Origin: an uncultured Lachnospiraceae bacterium
GTDB lineage: Bacteria; Bacillota; Clostridia; Lachnospirales; Lachnospiraceae
DNA length: 64,000 nt
Assembly (NCBI GenBank): GCA_902781895.1
Contig: CACZLA010000001.1
Location: 62,001-126,000 of the forward strand
Reading direction: 5' to 3'
Part shown: in pieces, positions 8,944 through 17,298 of the stretch
How positions within the stretch are numbered: the first letter of the stretch is position 1
Layout: every line of letters begins with the position of its first letter
Notes under the pieces: generated by a model
What the model saw: the letters and a program-made list of their open reading frames with translations, nothing else
The model's database searches: none
What the model was told of the DNA's origin: nothing
Position numbers and translations under genes: made by a program

Positions 8944-9900
8944 TTAATATAACGGAACTACTGCTCCATCATATGTTGCATTAATGTAATCGCTGATTTC
9001 TTTGCTCTGCAGAACTGATACAAGTGCCTTAAGAGCTTCGTCGTTCTGCTTATCAGCTGATGTTGCAATAATATTTCCATAGGTCTGTGCTGCAAGTCCG
9101 TCATTTGCTTCAACAGCAAGTGCATCCTTAACGCTGAGTCCACCCTCGATTGCATAGTTACCGTTGATTACTGCTACATCTACATCAGGAAGTGCCTGTA
9201 CAAGCTGCTCAGGTGCAAGCTCTTTGAACTGGATATTCTTAGGATTTTCAGTGATATCTGCAACTGTTGCTTCGATTCCCGCATCTTCCTTAAGTGTAAG
9301 GATTCCTTCCTGTGCAAGAAGAAGCAGTGCTCTTGCTTCATTTGTTACATTGTTTGGAACTGCTATGACTGCTCCGTCCGGAAGGTCCTTCAAATCCTTA
9401 ACCTTTCCTGCATAAATACCGAAAGGCTCATAGTGAACTGCACCGATCGATACGAGATCTGAACCGTTTTCCTCATTGAACTGCTCAAGATACGGAACAT
9501 GCTGGAAATAGTTTGCATCAAGGCTGCCCTCGATAACTCCTGTATTAGGTGCGATAGAATCCTCTATCTGAACTACCTCAAGTGTTATTCCCTGCTCTGC
9601 AAGGATTGGCTTTGCCTGCTCAAGTATCTCTGAATGTGGTGTTATGTTCGCACCAACCTTGATCGTTACAGGATCACCTGTATATACAAAGCTCTCTGCA
9701 TCACCTGATGTGCTTGCAAGCTTATCTGACTCAACTACCTCTGTTTCAGGTTCCTTTTTCTCAGCCTCCTCTGTTGCCTCAGCAACTGCCTCAGCTGTTG
9801 TTGACTCTGTCTTGTTTTCCGACTTATCAGAAGATCCGCATCCTACAAGTCCAAGTGCCAGCACAAGTGATACTCCTAAACCAATAAATTTCTTTCTCAT
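8944..9900 (-). CDS. metQ: Methionine ABC transporter substrate-binding lipoprotein MetQ
   Basis: A 318-residue NlpA-family protein that captures methionine outside the membrane and delivers it to MetNI. The signal peptide ends in a lipobox (LGLVGCGSS), so Cys21 should be lipidated. A Glu/Ala/Thr-rich linker of ~40 residues follows, then the ligand domain with ITPHSEILEQAKPILAEQGI and the DANYFQHVPYLEQF segment typical of MetQ. The start has AGGAGG upstream. It is separated from metI by 188 bp that carry a separate promoter and LysR-type boxes, so metQ may be expressed apart from metNI. The dehydrogenase gene follows after 18 bp. Confidence 0.95.
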   Translation of the reverse strand: MRKKFIGLGVSLVLALGLVGCGSSDKSENKTESTTAEAVAEATEEAEKKEPETEVVESDKLASTSGDAESFVYTGDPVTIKVGANITPHSEILEQAKPILAEQGITLEVVQIEDSIAPNTGVIEGSLDANYFQHVPYLEQFNEENGSDLVSIGAVHYEPFGIYAGKVKDLKDLPDGAVIAVPNNVTNEARALLLLAQEGILTLKEDAGIEATVADITENPKNIQFKELAPEQLVQALPDVDVAVINGNYAIEGGLSVKDALAVEANDGLAAQTYGNIIATSADKQNDEALKALVSVLQSKEISDYINATYDGAVVPLY

Positions 9901-9965
9901 AATTTGTTTCCTCCTTTTTTCGATGCGTCCCTTTCTCGCATCCCTTATATATATTTTGGGTATTG

Positions 9966-9982
9966 CCTATCTGTTCGATAGG
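9966..9982. promoter_or_regulatory. Inverted repeat CCTATC-N5-GATAGG in metQ leader
   Basis: A perfect 6+6 bp inverted repeat lying just downstream of the predicted metQ start site. It matches the CCTA-N9-TAGG pattern seen at other sulfur promoters in this window, so it may be a second LysR-type site. It could also form a small hairpin in the mRNA. Confidence 0.45.
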
Positions 9983-10000
9983 TTTTTTGTTTATGTGACA

Positions 10001-10029
10001 ACTATAATTCCTGTCACCTTTAAAATCAA
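10001..10029 (-). promoter_or_regulatory. Promoter for metQ
   Basis: On the minus strand TTGATT (10024-10029) and TATAGT (10001-10006) are 17 bp apart, giving a start site near 9995 and a leader of about 95 nt before metQ. Confidence 0.6.
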
Positions 10030-10039
10030 ATCCTTGATT

Positions 10040-10057
10040 TCTATACTTTGTTATAGG
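10040..10057. promoter_or_regulatory. Candidate LysR-family activator site upstream of metQ
   Basis: CTATA-N6-TATAG followed by G, related to the CCTA-N9-TAGG boxes at 9966, 19383 and 24311. Its centre is about 54 bp upstream of the predicted metQ start site, the usual place for a LysR-type activator site. The regulator is inferred, perhaps the LysR protein at 14862 or at 24450. Confidence 0.45.
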
Positions 10058-10088
10058 TTTTTTCGATAACCTTATGCATATACCTTGA

Positions 10089-10742
10089 TCATGCTTTTCT
10101 TGTCTTTTTTGAAAGCTTCACTCCCGCTTCCTGGATCATCATTACCATAAGAATGAGTATGGAGACCGTTATCCAGAGAACCGTCTTGTCATATCTGTAA
10201 TATCCGTACTGCAGTGCTATGGCACCCAGTCCGCCGCCTCCGATAACTCCTGCCATGGCAGAGTAACCAAGCACCGTGGCTATATTTATAGCCGCTCCCA
10301 GTAGGAGTGACGGAAATGCCTCCGGAATTATAAAATGTATTATTATAAACAGAGGACTTGCACCCATGGAGTTTGCTGCCTCAATGATTCCCGATGGTAC
10401 TTCATTCAGTGAGGACTCCACCATCCTTGCAACTATCGGTATGGTTCCTATGGTAAGGGGCACGATAGATGCCGTGGTTCCTATGGATGAACCCACCAGA
10501 AATCTTGTTACCGGAATAAATAAAACCAGCAGTATCAGAAACGGCAGGGATCTGAAAAGATTCACTATAAATCCGACTATCGTATTTACTGCACGATTCT
10601 CATAAAGCCTGCCCTTTGATGTCACATAAAGTATGACTCCAAGAGGAAGTCCGATGATATATGCAAAGATCGATGAGAAAAATGTCATCTGCAGCGTTTC
10701 GAATATTCCGTTTATTATCGCTTGTCTTATATAATCATTCAT
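10089..10742 (-). CDS. metI: Methionine ABC transporter permease MetI
   Basis: A 217-residue inner-membrane permease with about five helices. The EAA loop, EAANSMGASPLFIIIHFIIP, is the contact with the MetN ATPase; VLGYSAMAGVIGGGGLGAIA is typical of MetI. Its ATG directly follows the metN stop codon (10743), so translation is coupled. It forms the methionine importer with metN and metQ. Confidence 0.95.
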   Translation of the reverse strand: MNDYIRQAIINGIFETLQMTFFSSIFAYIIGLPLGVILYVTSKGRLYENRAVNTIVGFIVNLFRSLPFLILLVLFIPVTRFLVGSSIGTTASIVPLTIGTIPIVARMVESSLNEVPSGIIEAANSMGASPLFIIIHFIIPEAFPSLLLGAAINIATVLGYSAMAGVIGGGGLGAIALQYGYYRYDKTVLWITVSILILMVMMIQEAGVKLSKKTRKA

Positions 10743-11783
10743 TTACACCGCCTCCTGCCACTCTATCTCGGTAACGCTCAGACCGCTTTTTTTGAAATAG
10801 TCAAGAACTATATCCTGATCACTTTTCTCCTCAGGCAGTTCAACAACCATCTGGCCGTAGCCTATACCACCCACACTTTTTGTGTTTGCACTGAGTATGT
10901 TTACCTTTCTTCCCGTATCTTCAACCAGATCGGAGATAAATGGTTTATGTGCGGTAAGCCCGTCGAATACTATACGCACCAGTCTGCGGCTTCCATCCGG
11001 TTCATCAAACTCATTTTCGGAAACAGCATCGTCTGCTCTGAATACCAGTCTTTTTGCCGCATCTGATTTCGGACTTGAAAATACATCCACTACATTTCCT
11101 ATCTCAGCCAGATTTCCGGAATCTATTATCGCAACTCTGTCGCATATCTTTTCCACTATCGACATCTCATGAGTGATTATCACAACCGTAAGCTTTCGGG
11201 TTCTGTTTATCTCACGGAGCAGATCCAGTATCTCTCCGGTCATTTTCGGATCAAGTGCCGATGTTGCTTCATCACAGAGAAGAACCTTCGGATCGTTCGT
11301 AAGAGCTCTCGCTATTGCCACTCTCTGTCTCTGACCTCCGGACAGCTGTGCCGGATAGGACTTACGCTTATCCTCAAGACCAACCACCTTCAGCATCTCA
11401 AGTGCTTTCTTTTTCCTTTCGGATCTGCCCACTCCTGCTATACGCAGCGGCAGCATCACATTTTCCAGAACCGTTTTCTGCATCAGGAGATTGAAGCCCT
11501 GAAATATCATGGAGATATCCTGACGGACCTTGCGAAGTTCAGAAGACTTAATCTTCCCTATATCCTGTCCGTAAAAAAGAACCTCTCCCGAGTCAACCTC
11601 TTCCAGTCTGTTTAATGTTCTGACAAGGGTTGATTTACCGGCACCGCTCATTCCGATGATTCCGAATACCTCTCCCTCAAAGACATCCAGACTCACATCC
11701 TTCAGAGCGGTAAACTCTTTACCTTCGTTTTTATATATCTTTGATACATTCCTTAACTCAAAGACCTTATTTTCATTTGCCAT
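10743..11783 (-). CDS. metN: Methionine ABC transporter ATP-binding protein MetN
   Basis: This 346-residue ATPase powers methionine import. The Walker A motif is GMSGAGKST, the signature LSGGQRQR, Walker B VLLCDEATSALD and the switch His VIITHEM. The C-terminal ~75 residues (VNILSANTKSVGGIGYGQMV) form the NIL/ACT-like domain that binds methionine and inhibits transport in MetN proteins. It abuts metI and lies 18 bp downstream of the AhpD-like gene. Confidence 0.96.
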   Translation of the reverse strand: MANENKVFELRNVSKIYKNEGKEFTALKDVSLDVFEGEVFGIIGMSGAGKSTLVRTLNRLEEVDSGEVLFYGQDIGKIKSSELRKVRQDISMIFQGFNLLMQKTVLENVMLPLRIAGVGRSERKKKALEMLKVVGLEDKRKSYPAQLSGGQRQRVAIARALTNDPKVLLCDEATSALDPKMTGEILDLLREINRTRKLTVVIITHEMSIVEKICDRVAIIDSGNLAEIGNVVDVFSSPKSDAAKRLVFRADDAVSENEFDEPDGSRRLVRIVFDGLTAHKPFISDLVEDTGRKVNILSANTKSVGGIGYGQMVVELPEEKSDQDIVLDYFKKSGLSVTEIEWQEAV

Positions 11784-11801
11784 AGAATCACTCCGCTGAT
11801 A

Positions 11802-12356
11802 TTACTTAATGTTCTCTCTCCATGTAGCAGGCTTAAACTCATTGATGATCGGAAGAAGTCTCTGATCCACATCGATCTTCAGAACTGAGTTGAAGTTGTT
11901 TGTTGCGATCATCTGTCCTGCAAAACCTACGATAACTACGATCTCCTGATCATTCCAGAACTTACGGACTCTGTCGAAAAGCTCATCCGATACTGCAGTA
12001 GGATTTTTTACTATCTGCTGTCCCAGCTCTGCAAGCACCTGTTCTTTCTCATCATACTGAAGATTTGCAGGATCAAGTCCAAGACCCTTTACATCACTTA
12101 TGAAAAACAGTGAGCATAACTGGCATGAATTTGTTGTTGAGATCGAATGTGCATAAAGTACTGCATCCTTTTCTCCGATCACTTCTACCAGACGATTCCA
12201 TGATGTATACCATGCGATAAATGCATCATATGTTGCTGCGTCATTCAGAAGACCTTTCTTCATGTTTGTTACAGCATTTCTGCCTGCCAGCTCCTCATAT
12301 CTTTCTCTCTCTGCTCCTGTTGTTTCCTCTAATTCTACTAATTTTACTCTTGCCAT
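11802..12356 (-). CDS. AhpD-like carboxymuconolactone decarboxylase family protein
   Basis: The 184-residue protein has a CMD/AhpD-type core with the redox motif in NSCQLCSLFF (Cys-x-x-Cys) and a preceding HS, the arrangement used by alkylhydroperoxidase-like disulfide enzymes. N- and C-terminal regions (FDRVRKFWNDQEIVVIVGFAGQMIATNNFN) fit the CMD helical fold. It lies 18 bp upstream of metN and downstream of mccA, so it probably belongs to sulfur metabolism, perhaps as a thiol-dependent redox protein. Exact reaction unknown. An earlier gap of 170 bp to mccA is T/A-rich with no clear promoter. Confidence 0.8.
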   Translation of the reverse strand: MARVKLVELEETTGAERERYEELAGRNAVTNMKKGLLNDAATYDAFIAWYTSWNRLVEVIGEKDAVLYAHSISTTNSCQLCSLFFISDVKGLGLDPANLQYDEKEQVLAELGQQIVKNPTAVSDELFDRVRKFWNDQEIVVIVGFAGQMIATNNFNSVLKIDVDQRLLPIINEFKPATWRENIK

Positions 12357-12526
12357 TTCGGTATCTCCTTATTTTTTTTTATGTTTTGTTTTTTTCTCAT
12401 AACTGCAGTTTTACAAGTTCGGTGTAATAATAATTCGGAACCGGTCATCTGTCTAATTCCTATATTTTATTGTTTTCTATAGCTTTACCTTATAACTGAA
12501 TTTTCAGATAAGATATTTTTATCACG

Positions 12527-13435
12527 TCAGAACAGTCCCTTACTGATATATCTGTCGCCTCTGTCCGGAAGGACTGCTACTATGTTTCCTTCCTCTATCT
12601 CCTCTGCCAGTTTAAGTGCGGCATAAAGTGCGGCTCCGGATGACGAACCCGCAAGGATTCCTTCATGCAGTGCAAGACTTCTTGAGGTTTCAAACGCATT
12701 ATCATCTGATATTTTTATAACCTTGTCTATCAGACTCACATCCATGGTATCGGCTATAAAATCATTTCCTATCCCCTCTATATCGTAGTCCGCATGTTCT
12801 CCTCCCCCGATGATGGAACCGTAGGGATCAGCCAGTACTCCTTTTATGGAGCTGTCCTGCTCCTTCAGATATTTCATAACTCCGGAGAAGGTACCGCCGC
12901 TTCCGGCCCCGGCAACGAAATAATCCACCTTACCATCCAGCTGCCTGTAAATCTCCGGTCCCGTGGTCTCATAGTGGGCTAGAGGATTTGCAGGATTCTT
13001 AAACTGTTTAAGAGATATAGCTCCCGGTATGGACTCTATTATCTCCTCGGCCTTTTTGTCGGCACCCAGCATTCCGTCTGCACGGGGCGTATGAACTATC
13101 TCAGCACCAAGGGCCATCATAACCCGTTGTTTTTCTATGGAGAATTTTTCAGGCACCGCAAAGATAATACGATAGCCCTTGTTGAGTGCAGCAACTGCTA
13201 TTCCTATTCCCGTATTTCCGGCAGTGGCATCAACTATGGTTCCGCCTTCCTTCAGGATGCCTCTATCCTCTGCATCTTTTATCATATATTCACCAACCCT
13301 GTCCTTCACACTTCCTGCAGGGTTCATAAGTTCCAGCTTTACATATACATTTACTCCGGGCTTAACGCCCATATGATTTATCTTGAGGATCGGTGTATTT
13401 CCTATCATTTCCTGAACACTGTTATATACTTCCAT
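12527..13435 (-). CDS. mccA: O-acetylserine-dependent cystathionine beta-synthase / cysteine synthase family
   Basis: A 302-residue fold-type II PLP enzyme. The PLP lysine is in NPAGSVKDRVG, the phosphate-binding loop is ATAGNTGIG, and GSSSGAALYA is conserved. VPEKFSIEKQ and EIVHTPRADGM match what I recall of Bacillus subtilis MccA rather than CysK (which has TSGNTG). MccA joins O-acetylserine with homocysteine to give cystathionine. The next gene upstream encodes the matching lyase (mccB), 57 bp away, so together they run reverse transsulfuration from methionine to cysteine. A plain cysteine synthase cannot be excluded. Confidence 0.85.
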   Translation of the reverse strand: MEVYNSVQEMIGNTPILKINHMGVKPGVNVYVKLELMNPAGSVKDRVGEYMIKDAEDRGILKEGGTIVDATAGNTGIGIAVAALNKGYRIIFAVPEKFSIEKQRVMMALGAEIVHTPRADGMLGADKKAEEIIESIPGAISLKQFKNPANPLAHYETTGPEIYRQLDGKVDYFVAGAGSGGTFSGVMKYLKEQDSSIKGVLADPYGSIIGGGEHADYDIEGIGNDFIADTMDVSLIDKVIKISDDNAFETSRSLALHEGILAGSSSGAALYAALKLAEEIEEGNIVAVLPDRGDRYISKGLF

Positions 13436-13492
13436 ATCTTATTCCTTTCTATAAATCCCATGGGATGGACTCAATTAAAACCTCCCTATGGA

Positions 13493-14638
13493 TCACTTTA
13501 TGATTGCCTGCTCCAGATCAGCTATAATATCATTCACATCTTCTATTCCCACTGAGAGTCTGATCAGCTCATCAGTTATTCCCACTTCATCCCTTATTTC
13601 TTTCGGGATGGCCGCATGTGTCATGGTTGCCGGGTGGCATACCAGAGACTCAACTCCCCCGAGACTTTCCGCCAGTGTCACCAGCTTCACACTCTTAAAG
13701 AACTTCCTATAATCATACTGCTTCTTAAGGGTAAATGAGATCATGGCACCCGGACCGTCTGCCTGTTTCTTCTGGGTTTCATATCCCGGATCCGACTCAA
13801 GTCCCGGATAGTAAACCTTATCCACATATCCACTATCCACCAGCCACTGGGCGATCTTCTTTGCATTCTCCACATGTCTGTCCATCCTGACTCCCAGAGT
13901 CTTGATACCTCTGATCATCAGATAGCTGTCCCAGGGACCGAGGATACCACCGATAGCATTCTGCAGATAGTAAAGTCTGTCTGCAAGCTTCTTATCATTT
14001 ACTACCACAAAACCTGAAACCACATCGCTGTGTCCACCCAGATATTTCGTTCCGCTGTGGATGACGATATCCGCTCCCAGCTCTATAGGCCTCTGGAGAT
14101 AAGGAGTCATGAATGTGTTGTCAACTATCAGCAGTCTTCCACTTTCCTTTGCCACCTTCGATACAGCTTCAATATCTGTAACCGTAAGCAGCGGATTTGC
14201 AGGACTCTCAACATAGATAGCTTTAACATCATCATCGATAGCCGCCTTTACTGCCTCAAGATCGGAGGTATCCACGATCTTATAGGTGATATCAAAATTG
14301 TTAAATACATTATCCAGTATCCTGAAGGTTCCACCGTAAATGTTATCGGAAACTATCAGCTTATCTCCCGTCTTAAACAGCGAAAGAACTGTGGATATGG
14401 CTGCAAGTCCCGACGCAAATGCGAAACCGTACTCTCCCTTTTCCAGATCCGCTATCAGCTTCTCAAGAGCAGCTCTTGTGGGATTTCCCGTTCTCGAATA
14501 CTCCCATCCGCCTCTGGTCTGACCCAGACCATCCTGCTTATAGGTTGAGGTCTGATACACCGGAACATTTACAGCTCCCGTTGTCTCATCTCCGTCAACA
14601 CCTCCATGAATAAGTAATGAATTAATATTAAGTGACAT
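13493..14638 (-). CDS. mccB: Cystathionine gamma-lyase / trans-sulfuration PLP enzyme
   Basis: A 381-residue Cys/Met-metabolism PLP enzyme, normal length. The PLP lysine lies in HSGTKYLGGHSD; other family motifs are YSRTGNPTR, FASGLAAIS, VESPANPLL, DNTFMTPY and the C-terminal SLGGVESL. With mccA downstream it most likely splits cystathionine to cysteine. Cystathionine gamma-synthase or homocysteine gamma-lyase activity is possible, since family members are hard to tell apart by sequence. An AGGAGG site precedes the ATG. Upstream lie a candidate promoter and a terminator-like hairpin in the leader. Confidence 0.88.
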   Translation of the reverse strand: MSLNINSLLIHGGVDGDETTGAVNVPVYQTSTYKQDGLGQTRGGWEYSRTGNPTRAALEKLIADLEKGEYGFAFASGLAAISTVLSLFKTGDKLIVSDNIYGGTFRILDNVFNNFDITYKIVDTSDLEAVKAAIDDDVKAIYVESPANPLLTVTDIEAVSKVAKESGRLLIVDNTFMTPYLQRPIELGADIVIHSGTKYLGGHSDVVSGFVVVNDKKLADRLYYLQNAIGGILGPWDSYLMIRGIKTLGVRMDRHVENAKKIAQWLVDSGYVDKVYYPGLESDPGYETQKKQADGPGAMISFTLKKQYDYRKFFKSVKLVTLAESLGGVESLVCHPATMTHAAIPKEIRDEVGITDELIRLSVGIEDVNDIIADLEQAIIK

Positions 14639-14675
14639 ATTATTATCCTCCTTTATGTTTTTTGATATTCACTTT

Positions 14676-14720
14676 ATAAAAATAAAAAAAGACAAAGCAT
14701 GATAATTCTTGCTTCGTCTT
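14676..14720 (-). terminator. Intrinsic terminator or attenuator in mccB leader
   Basis: On the minus strand an 11-bp stem (14710-14720 with 14689-14699, one G-U pair) is followed by a T-rich run. It lies 140 nt after the lysR stop and 50 nt before mccB. It may end the lysR transcript, or attenuate mccB if the promoter at 14780 is used. Confidence 0.6.
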
Positions 14721-14779
14721 AATTATTTGCTAATAATTACAGATACAATTACCGGATTCCCAGACATACGAAACAAGCC

Positions 14780-14809
14780 ATTATGAATATTCATTCACAA
14801 CAGCAACAA
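14780..14809 (-). promoter_or_regulatory. Candidate mccB promoter with 12-bp palindrome
   Basis: TTGTTG (14804-14809) and CATAAT (14780-14785) are 18 bp apart on the minus strand. The perfect palindrome ATGAATATTCAT at 14783-14794 overlaps the spacer and the -10 element, where a repressor would block RNA polymerase. The regulator is not known. The rest of the 223-bp gap shows no riboswitch I recognise. Confidence 0.4.
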
Positions 14810-14861
14810 CAGTTTCTTCTAAATGTCTGAACTGATCCTTTCACCTTATCTGTCTCCTCTT

Positions 14862-15776
14862 TTAATTCTTATTATACGCTTTATCACTATACTTGCTCAG
14901 TTCTTCTATATAGAGCTTTCCCAGTTCGGATATACGAGAGTCCTTTCTCTTGATATATCCGATACGCATCTTCTCGCTCTCCCTGAGGGGGACGGCCGCA
15001 TAGCCTGAGCCATTCAGATCCTCACTGATGATACCCGAGCAAAGGGTGTAACCATTTAACCCTACCATGAGATTCAGCATGGTGGCACGGTCGTTACCTT
15101 TGATGATCTTATCATAATCGTAGGTACTCAGCTGTTCCTCTGCCAGGAAGAGTGAACCGGATTTACCCTGATCAAAGGAAAGAACCGGATAGTCCGAAAG
15201 CTCCTCCATGGATATTTCCTTCTGCTTTGCAAGGGGATGATCCACACTCAGATAGACAAATGTATCGCATGTGAACAGTTCTTTAAACTCAAGGGAGTTT
15301 GTAGTCAGAAGCTTGTGTATAACCTTTTCATTAAAGTCATTCACATACAGTATTCCCAGCTCGGACTTGAAATTCTTTACGTTTTCAATCACTTCATCTG
15401 TTCTGGTCTCATATACCGCAAATTCAAATTTTTCCATGCCATACTGCTTTACCACCTGCACAAATGCTTCAACTGCAAAGGAATAATGCTGCATCGACAC
15501 ACTGAATTTCTTTTTTGATTCCTTTTCCAGATAATGATCCGAAAGAAGCTCAAACTGATCATTTACCTGTCTCGCGTAACCAAGGAACTCCTCACCCTCC
15601 GGAGTAAGGATCATTCCCTTTGCGGATCTGATGAATATTTCAAATCCCAGTTCCGATTCAAGTTCTTTCATTGCTCCCGAAAGACTGGGCTGTGATATAA
15701 AAAGCTTTTTCGCCGCCTCATTCATAGAGCCGCTGTTTGCTATCTCTATGACATATTTTAACTGCTGTAATGTCAT
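14862..15776 (-). CDS. LysR-family transcription regulator, sulfur cluster
   Basis: A 304-residue LTTR. The N-terminal winged helix-turn-helix is clear (LQQLKYVIEIANSGSMNEAA, then KLFISQPSLSGAMKELE), followed by the effector-binding domain. It sits between the ligase operon and mccBA, all on the same strand. It is a close paralogue of the LysR protein at 24450 (both end their DNA-binding part with EGEEFLGYARQV), which is divergent from metE. This suggests control of cysteine/methionine genes, like CysB, CmbR or MetR (inference). Effector unknown. Confidence 0.9.
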   Translation of the reverse strand: MTLQQLKYVIEIANSGSMNEAAKKLFISQPSLSGAMKELESELGFEIFIRSAKGMILTPEGEEFLGYARQVNDQFELLSDHYLEKESKKKFSVSMQHYSFAVEAFVQVVKQYGMEKFEFAVYETRTDEVIENVKNFKSELGILYVNDFNEKVIHKLLTTNSLEFKELFTCDTFVYLSVDHPLAKQKEISMEELSDYPVLSFDQGKSGSLFLAEEQLSTYDYDKIIKGNDRATMLNLMVGLNGYTLCSGIISEDLNGSGYAAVPLRESEKMRIGYIKRKDSRISELGKLYIEELSKYSDKAYNKN

Positions 15777-15807
15777 CCTGTAGTATCCCTTTCCCTTTAT
15801 TCCCTGA

Positions 15808-15845
15808 CTTTTAAACTGCGAACGCTGTCTTTTAAACTATGAACG
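15808..15845. repeat. Pair of 17-bp direct repeats upstream of lysR
   Basis: CTTTTAAACTGCGAACG (15808-15824) and CTTTTAAACTATGAACG (15829-15845) differ at two bases and are offset by 21 bp, two turns of the helix. The spacing suggests two sites bound on the same DNA face, perhaps autoregulation of the LysR gene. Confidence 0.4.
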
Positions 15846-15878
15846 GTGCATACGGCATATATTTATCCGATGGATATA

Positions 15879-17288
15879 TCAGGCATACTCGCGTATGATA
15901 TCACTGATGGATCTGCCTTCCTTACGCATTCTCACATAATCTATCGCAGGATTCGTCTTATTTTCCACCCTTTCGTACAAAGAGTCAAGAAATACTTCTT
16001 CACCGAGGCCTCTTTCAACGAGACCGGTTTTTGCTATATCCAGAACCTCCTTTGCAACACTGTAGATTCTGTTCTGGTTGATAAAGCCGGGGCATGAGCC
16101 GGTGGTAAACATTTTTCTAAGTTCACCCACGCTGTAGCCCTGCTGATAAACATCCTTTTCCGTGTCAAGTAATATGGTCAGATCACGAACCTTCTTTTTA
16201 AGTCCCGCGTGAAATGCAGCCGTTGCCATCACATCCTTTACAGGCTGCTCGCACACGCTCCTGAACTCAACGGTTCCTCTGTAGGTAAGATCATTAAACT
16301 TAAATGATCTGAGATACTCCAGATCCTCCGGCTGCGGTTTAAATGTTATTTCCGCAGGCTTTCCCAGTTCTGTGGAATAATACTCTCCCTCAATAGTCTC
16401 CGATGCAAAATATTCATCAAGTCTTGTGGGCTTAAAGTTGATATATTTTCCATCCCGGTCTGTACAATAAAGACTCATGGTCTTTATATAGTTCACAACC
16501 TCATCTATGGAATGGAGCACTGTATCATAATCATCCACATTATGGGGATTTATCCCATGTAAGCTGTATTTCCAGAAATAATCCCGACTCGCCAGAAATT
16601 TGCGATTCTCATCAACCTTAAACGCCGAGTTTGCAAGTATAACAGCCTTGATGGGTTCCAGCTTTGTAAATGTATTTAATATCTCGACCAGATTGTTTAT
16701 ATTAACATCCAGCTGAACCTGGGATGCACAGCTGAACATTCCGAAATGCGGATATTTATGAAATGGAATAATATCTCCATACTTCGTGTATGACTGAAGA
16801 TGTCTGTAAAGCATCCTGTATCTTCCGTTTGCCACAGGCTGCGCCACATTTACCTCATAACCCGGATTTATTCCAAGTCCTGTTATCATATGATCATTCT
16901 TTGCCAGCTCATCCTGAACAAAAGAATAGTATCTATCAAATCTTTTCTTTACTTCATGTATATCCTCTACTGCACCAAATGAAAACTCTATGGTATTATA
17001 GCTACAGTCAAAGGACAGGATATCACCGGTCTTCTCATCCTCGGCATTGTAGATAAACCCGTCATCATCACGGGTTACTGACGAAAAATCAAACTTTACA
17101 ACAAAAAGCTCTGCCATCCGGTGAACCACGTCGAAATCAACCGGTCTGAGTATCCGGTCATGTGACGCATCAGTCAGATTTACTATAGGGTATTCCAGCT
17201 CGACACCCACAAGTCTTTTCGCCGGCCTCTCGGTAGGCCTGATATATTTATCATAAATAGCTTCTGAAAGCCTTTGATCTGTAACCAT
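15879..17288 (-). CDS. Glutamate-cysteine ligase (GCS2) family protein, second paralogue
   Basis: A 469-residue ATP-grasp-like ligase of the gamma-glutamylcysteine synthetase 2 type. The metal/glutamate-binding N-terminus reads LVGVELEYPIVN; CASQVQLDVN and GTVEFRSVCEQP match the family core. It probably forms a gamma-glutamyl amide bond with cysteine or another amine. I chose the ATG at 17288 (MVTDQRLSE) with AAGGTG upstream; in-frame codons further up overlap the amidotransferase gene. It is the third gene of a set: ligase (18100), amidotransferase (17299), this ligase, with a 10-bp gap before it. Two divergent ligases in one operon suggest two different acceptor substrates (inference). Confidence 0.8.
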   Translation of the reverse strand: MVTDQRLSEAIYDKYIRPTERPAKRLVGVELEYPIVNLTDASHDRILRPVDFDVVHRMAELFVVKFDFSSVTRDDDGFIYNAEDEKTGDILSFDCSYNTIEFSFGAVEDIHEVKKRFDRYYSFVQDELAKNDHMITGLGINPGYEVNVAQPVANGRYRMLYRHLQSYTKYGDIIPFHKYPHFGMFSCASQVQLDVNINNLVEILNTFTKLEPIKAVILANSAFKVDENRKFLASRDYFWKYSLHGINPHNVDDYDTVLHSIDEVVNYIKTMSLYCTDRDGKYINFKPTRLDEYFASETIEGEYYSTELGKPAEITFKPQPEDLEYLRSFKFNDLTYRGTVEFRSVCEQPVKDVMATAAFHAGLKKKVRDLTILLDTEKDVYQQGYSVGELRKMFTTGSCPGFINQNRIYSVAKEVLDIAKTGLVERGLGEEVFLDSLYERVENKTNPAIDYVRMRKEGRSISDIIREYA

Positions 17289-17298
17289 AATAACACCT

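Noticed and set aside
14640..14861. SAM-I riboswitch or T-box ahead of mccB
   Set aside because: No conserved riboswitch core or T-box sequence found on reading the leader; only a simple terminator hairpin.
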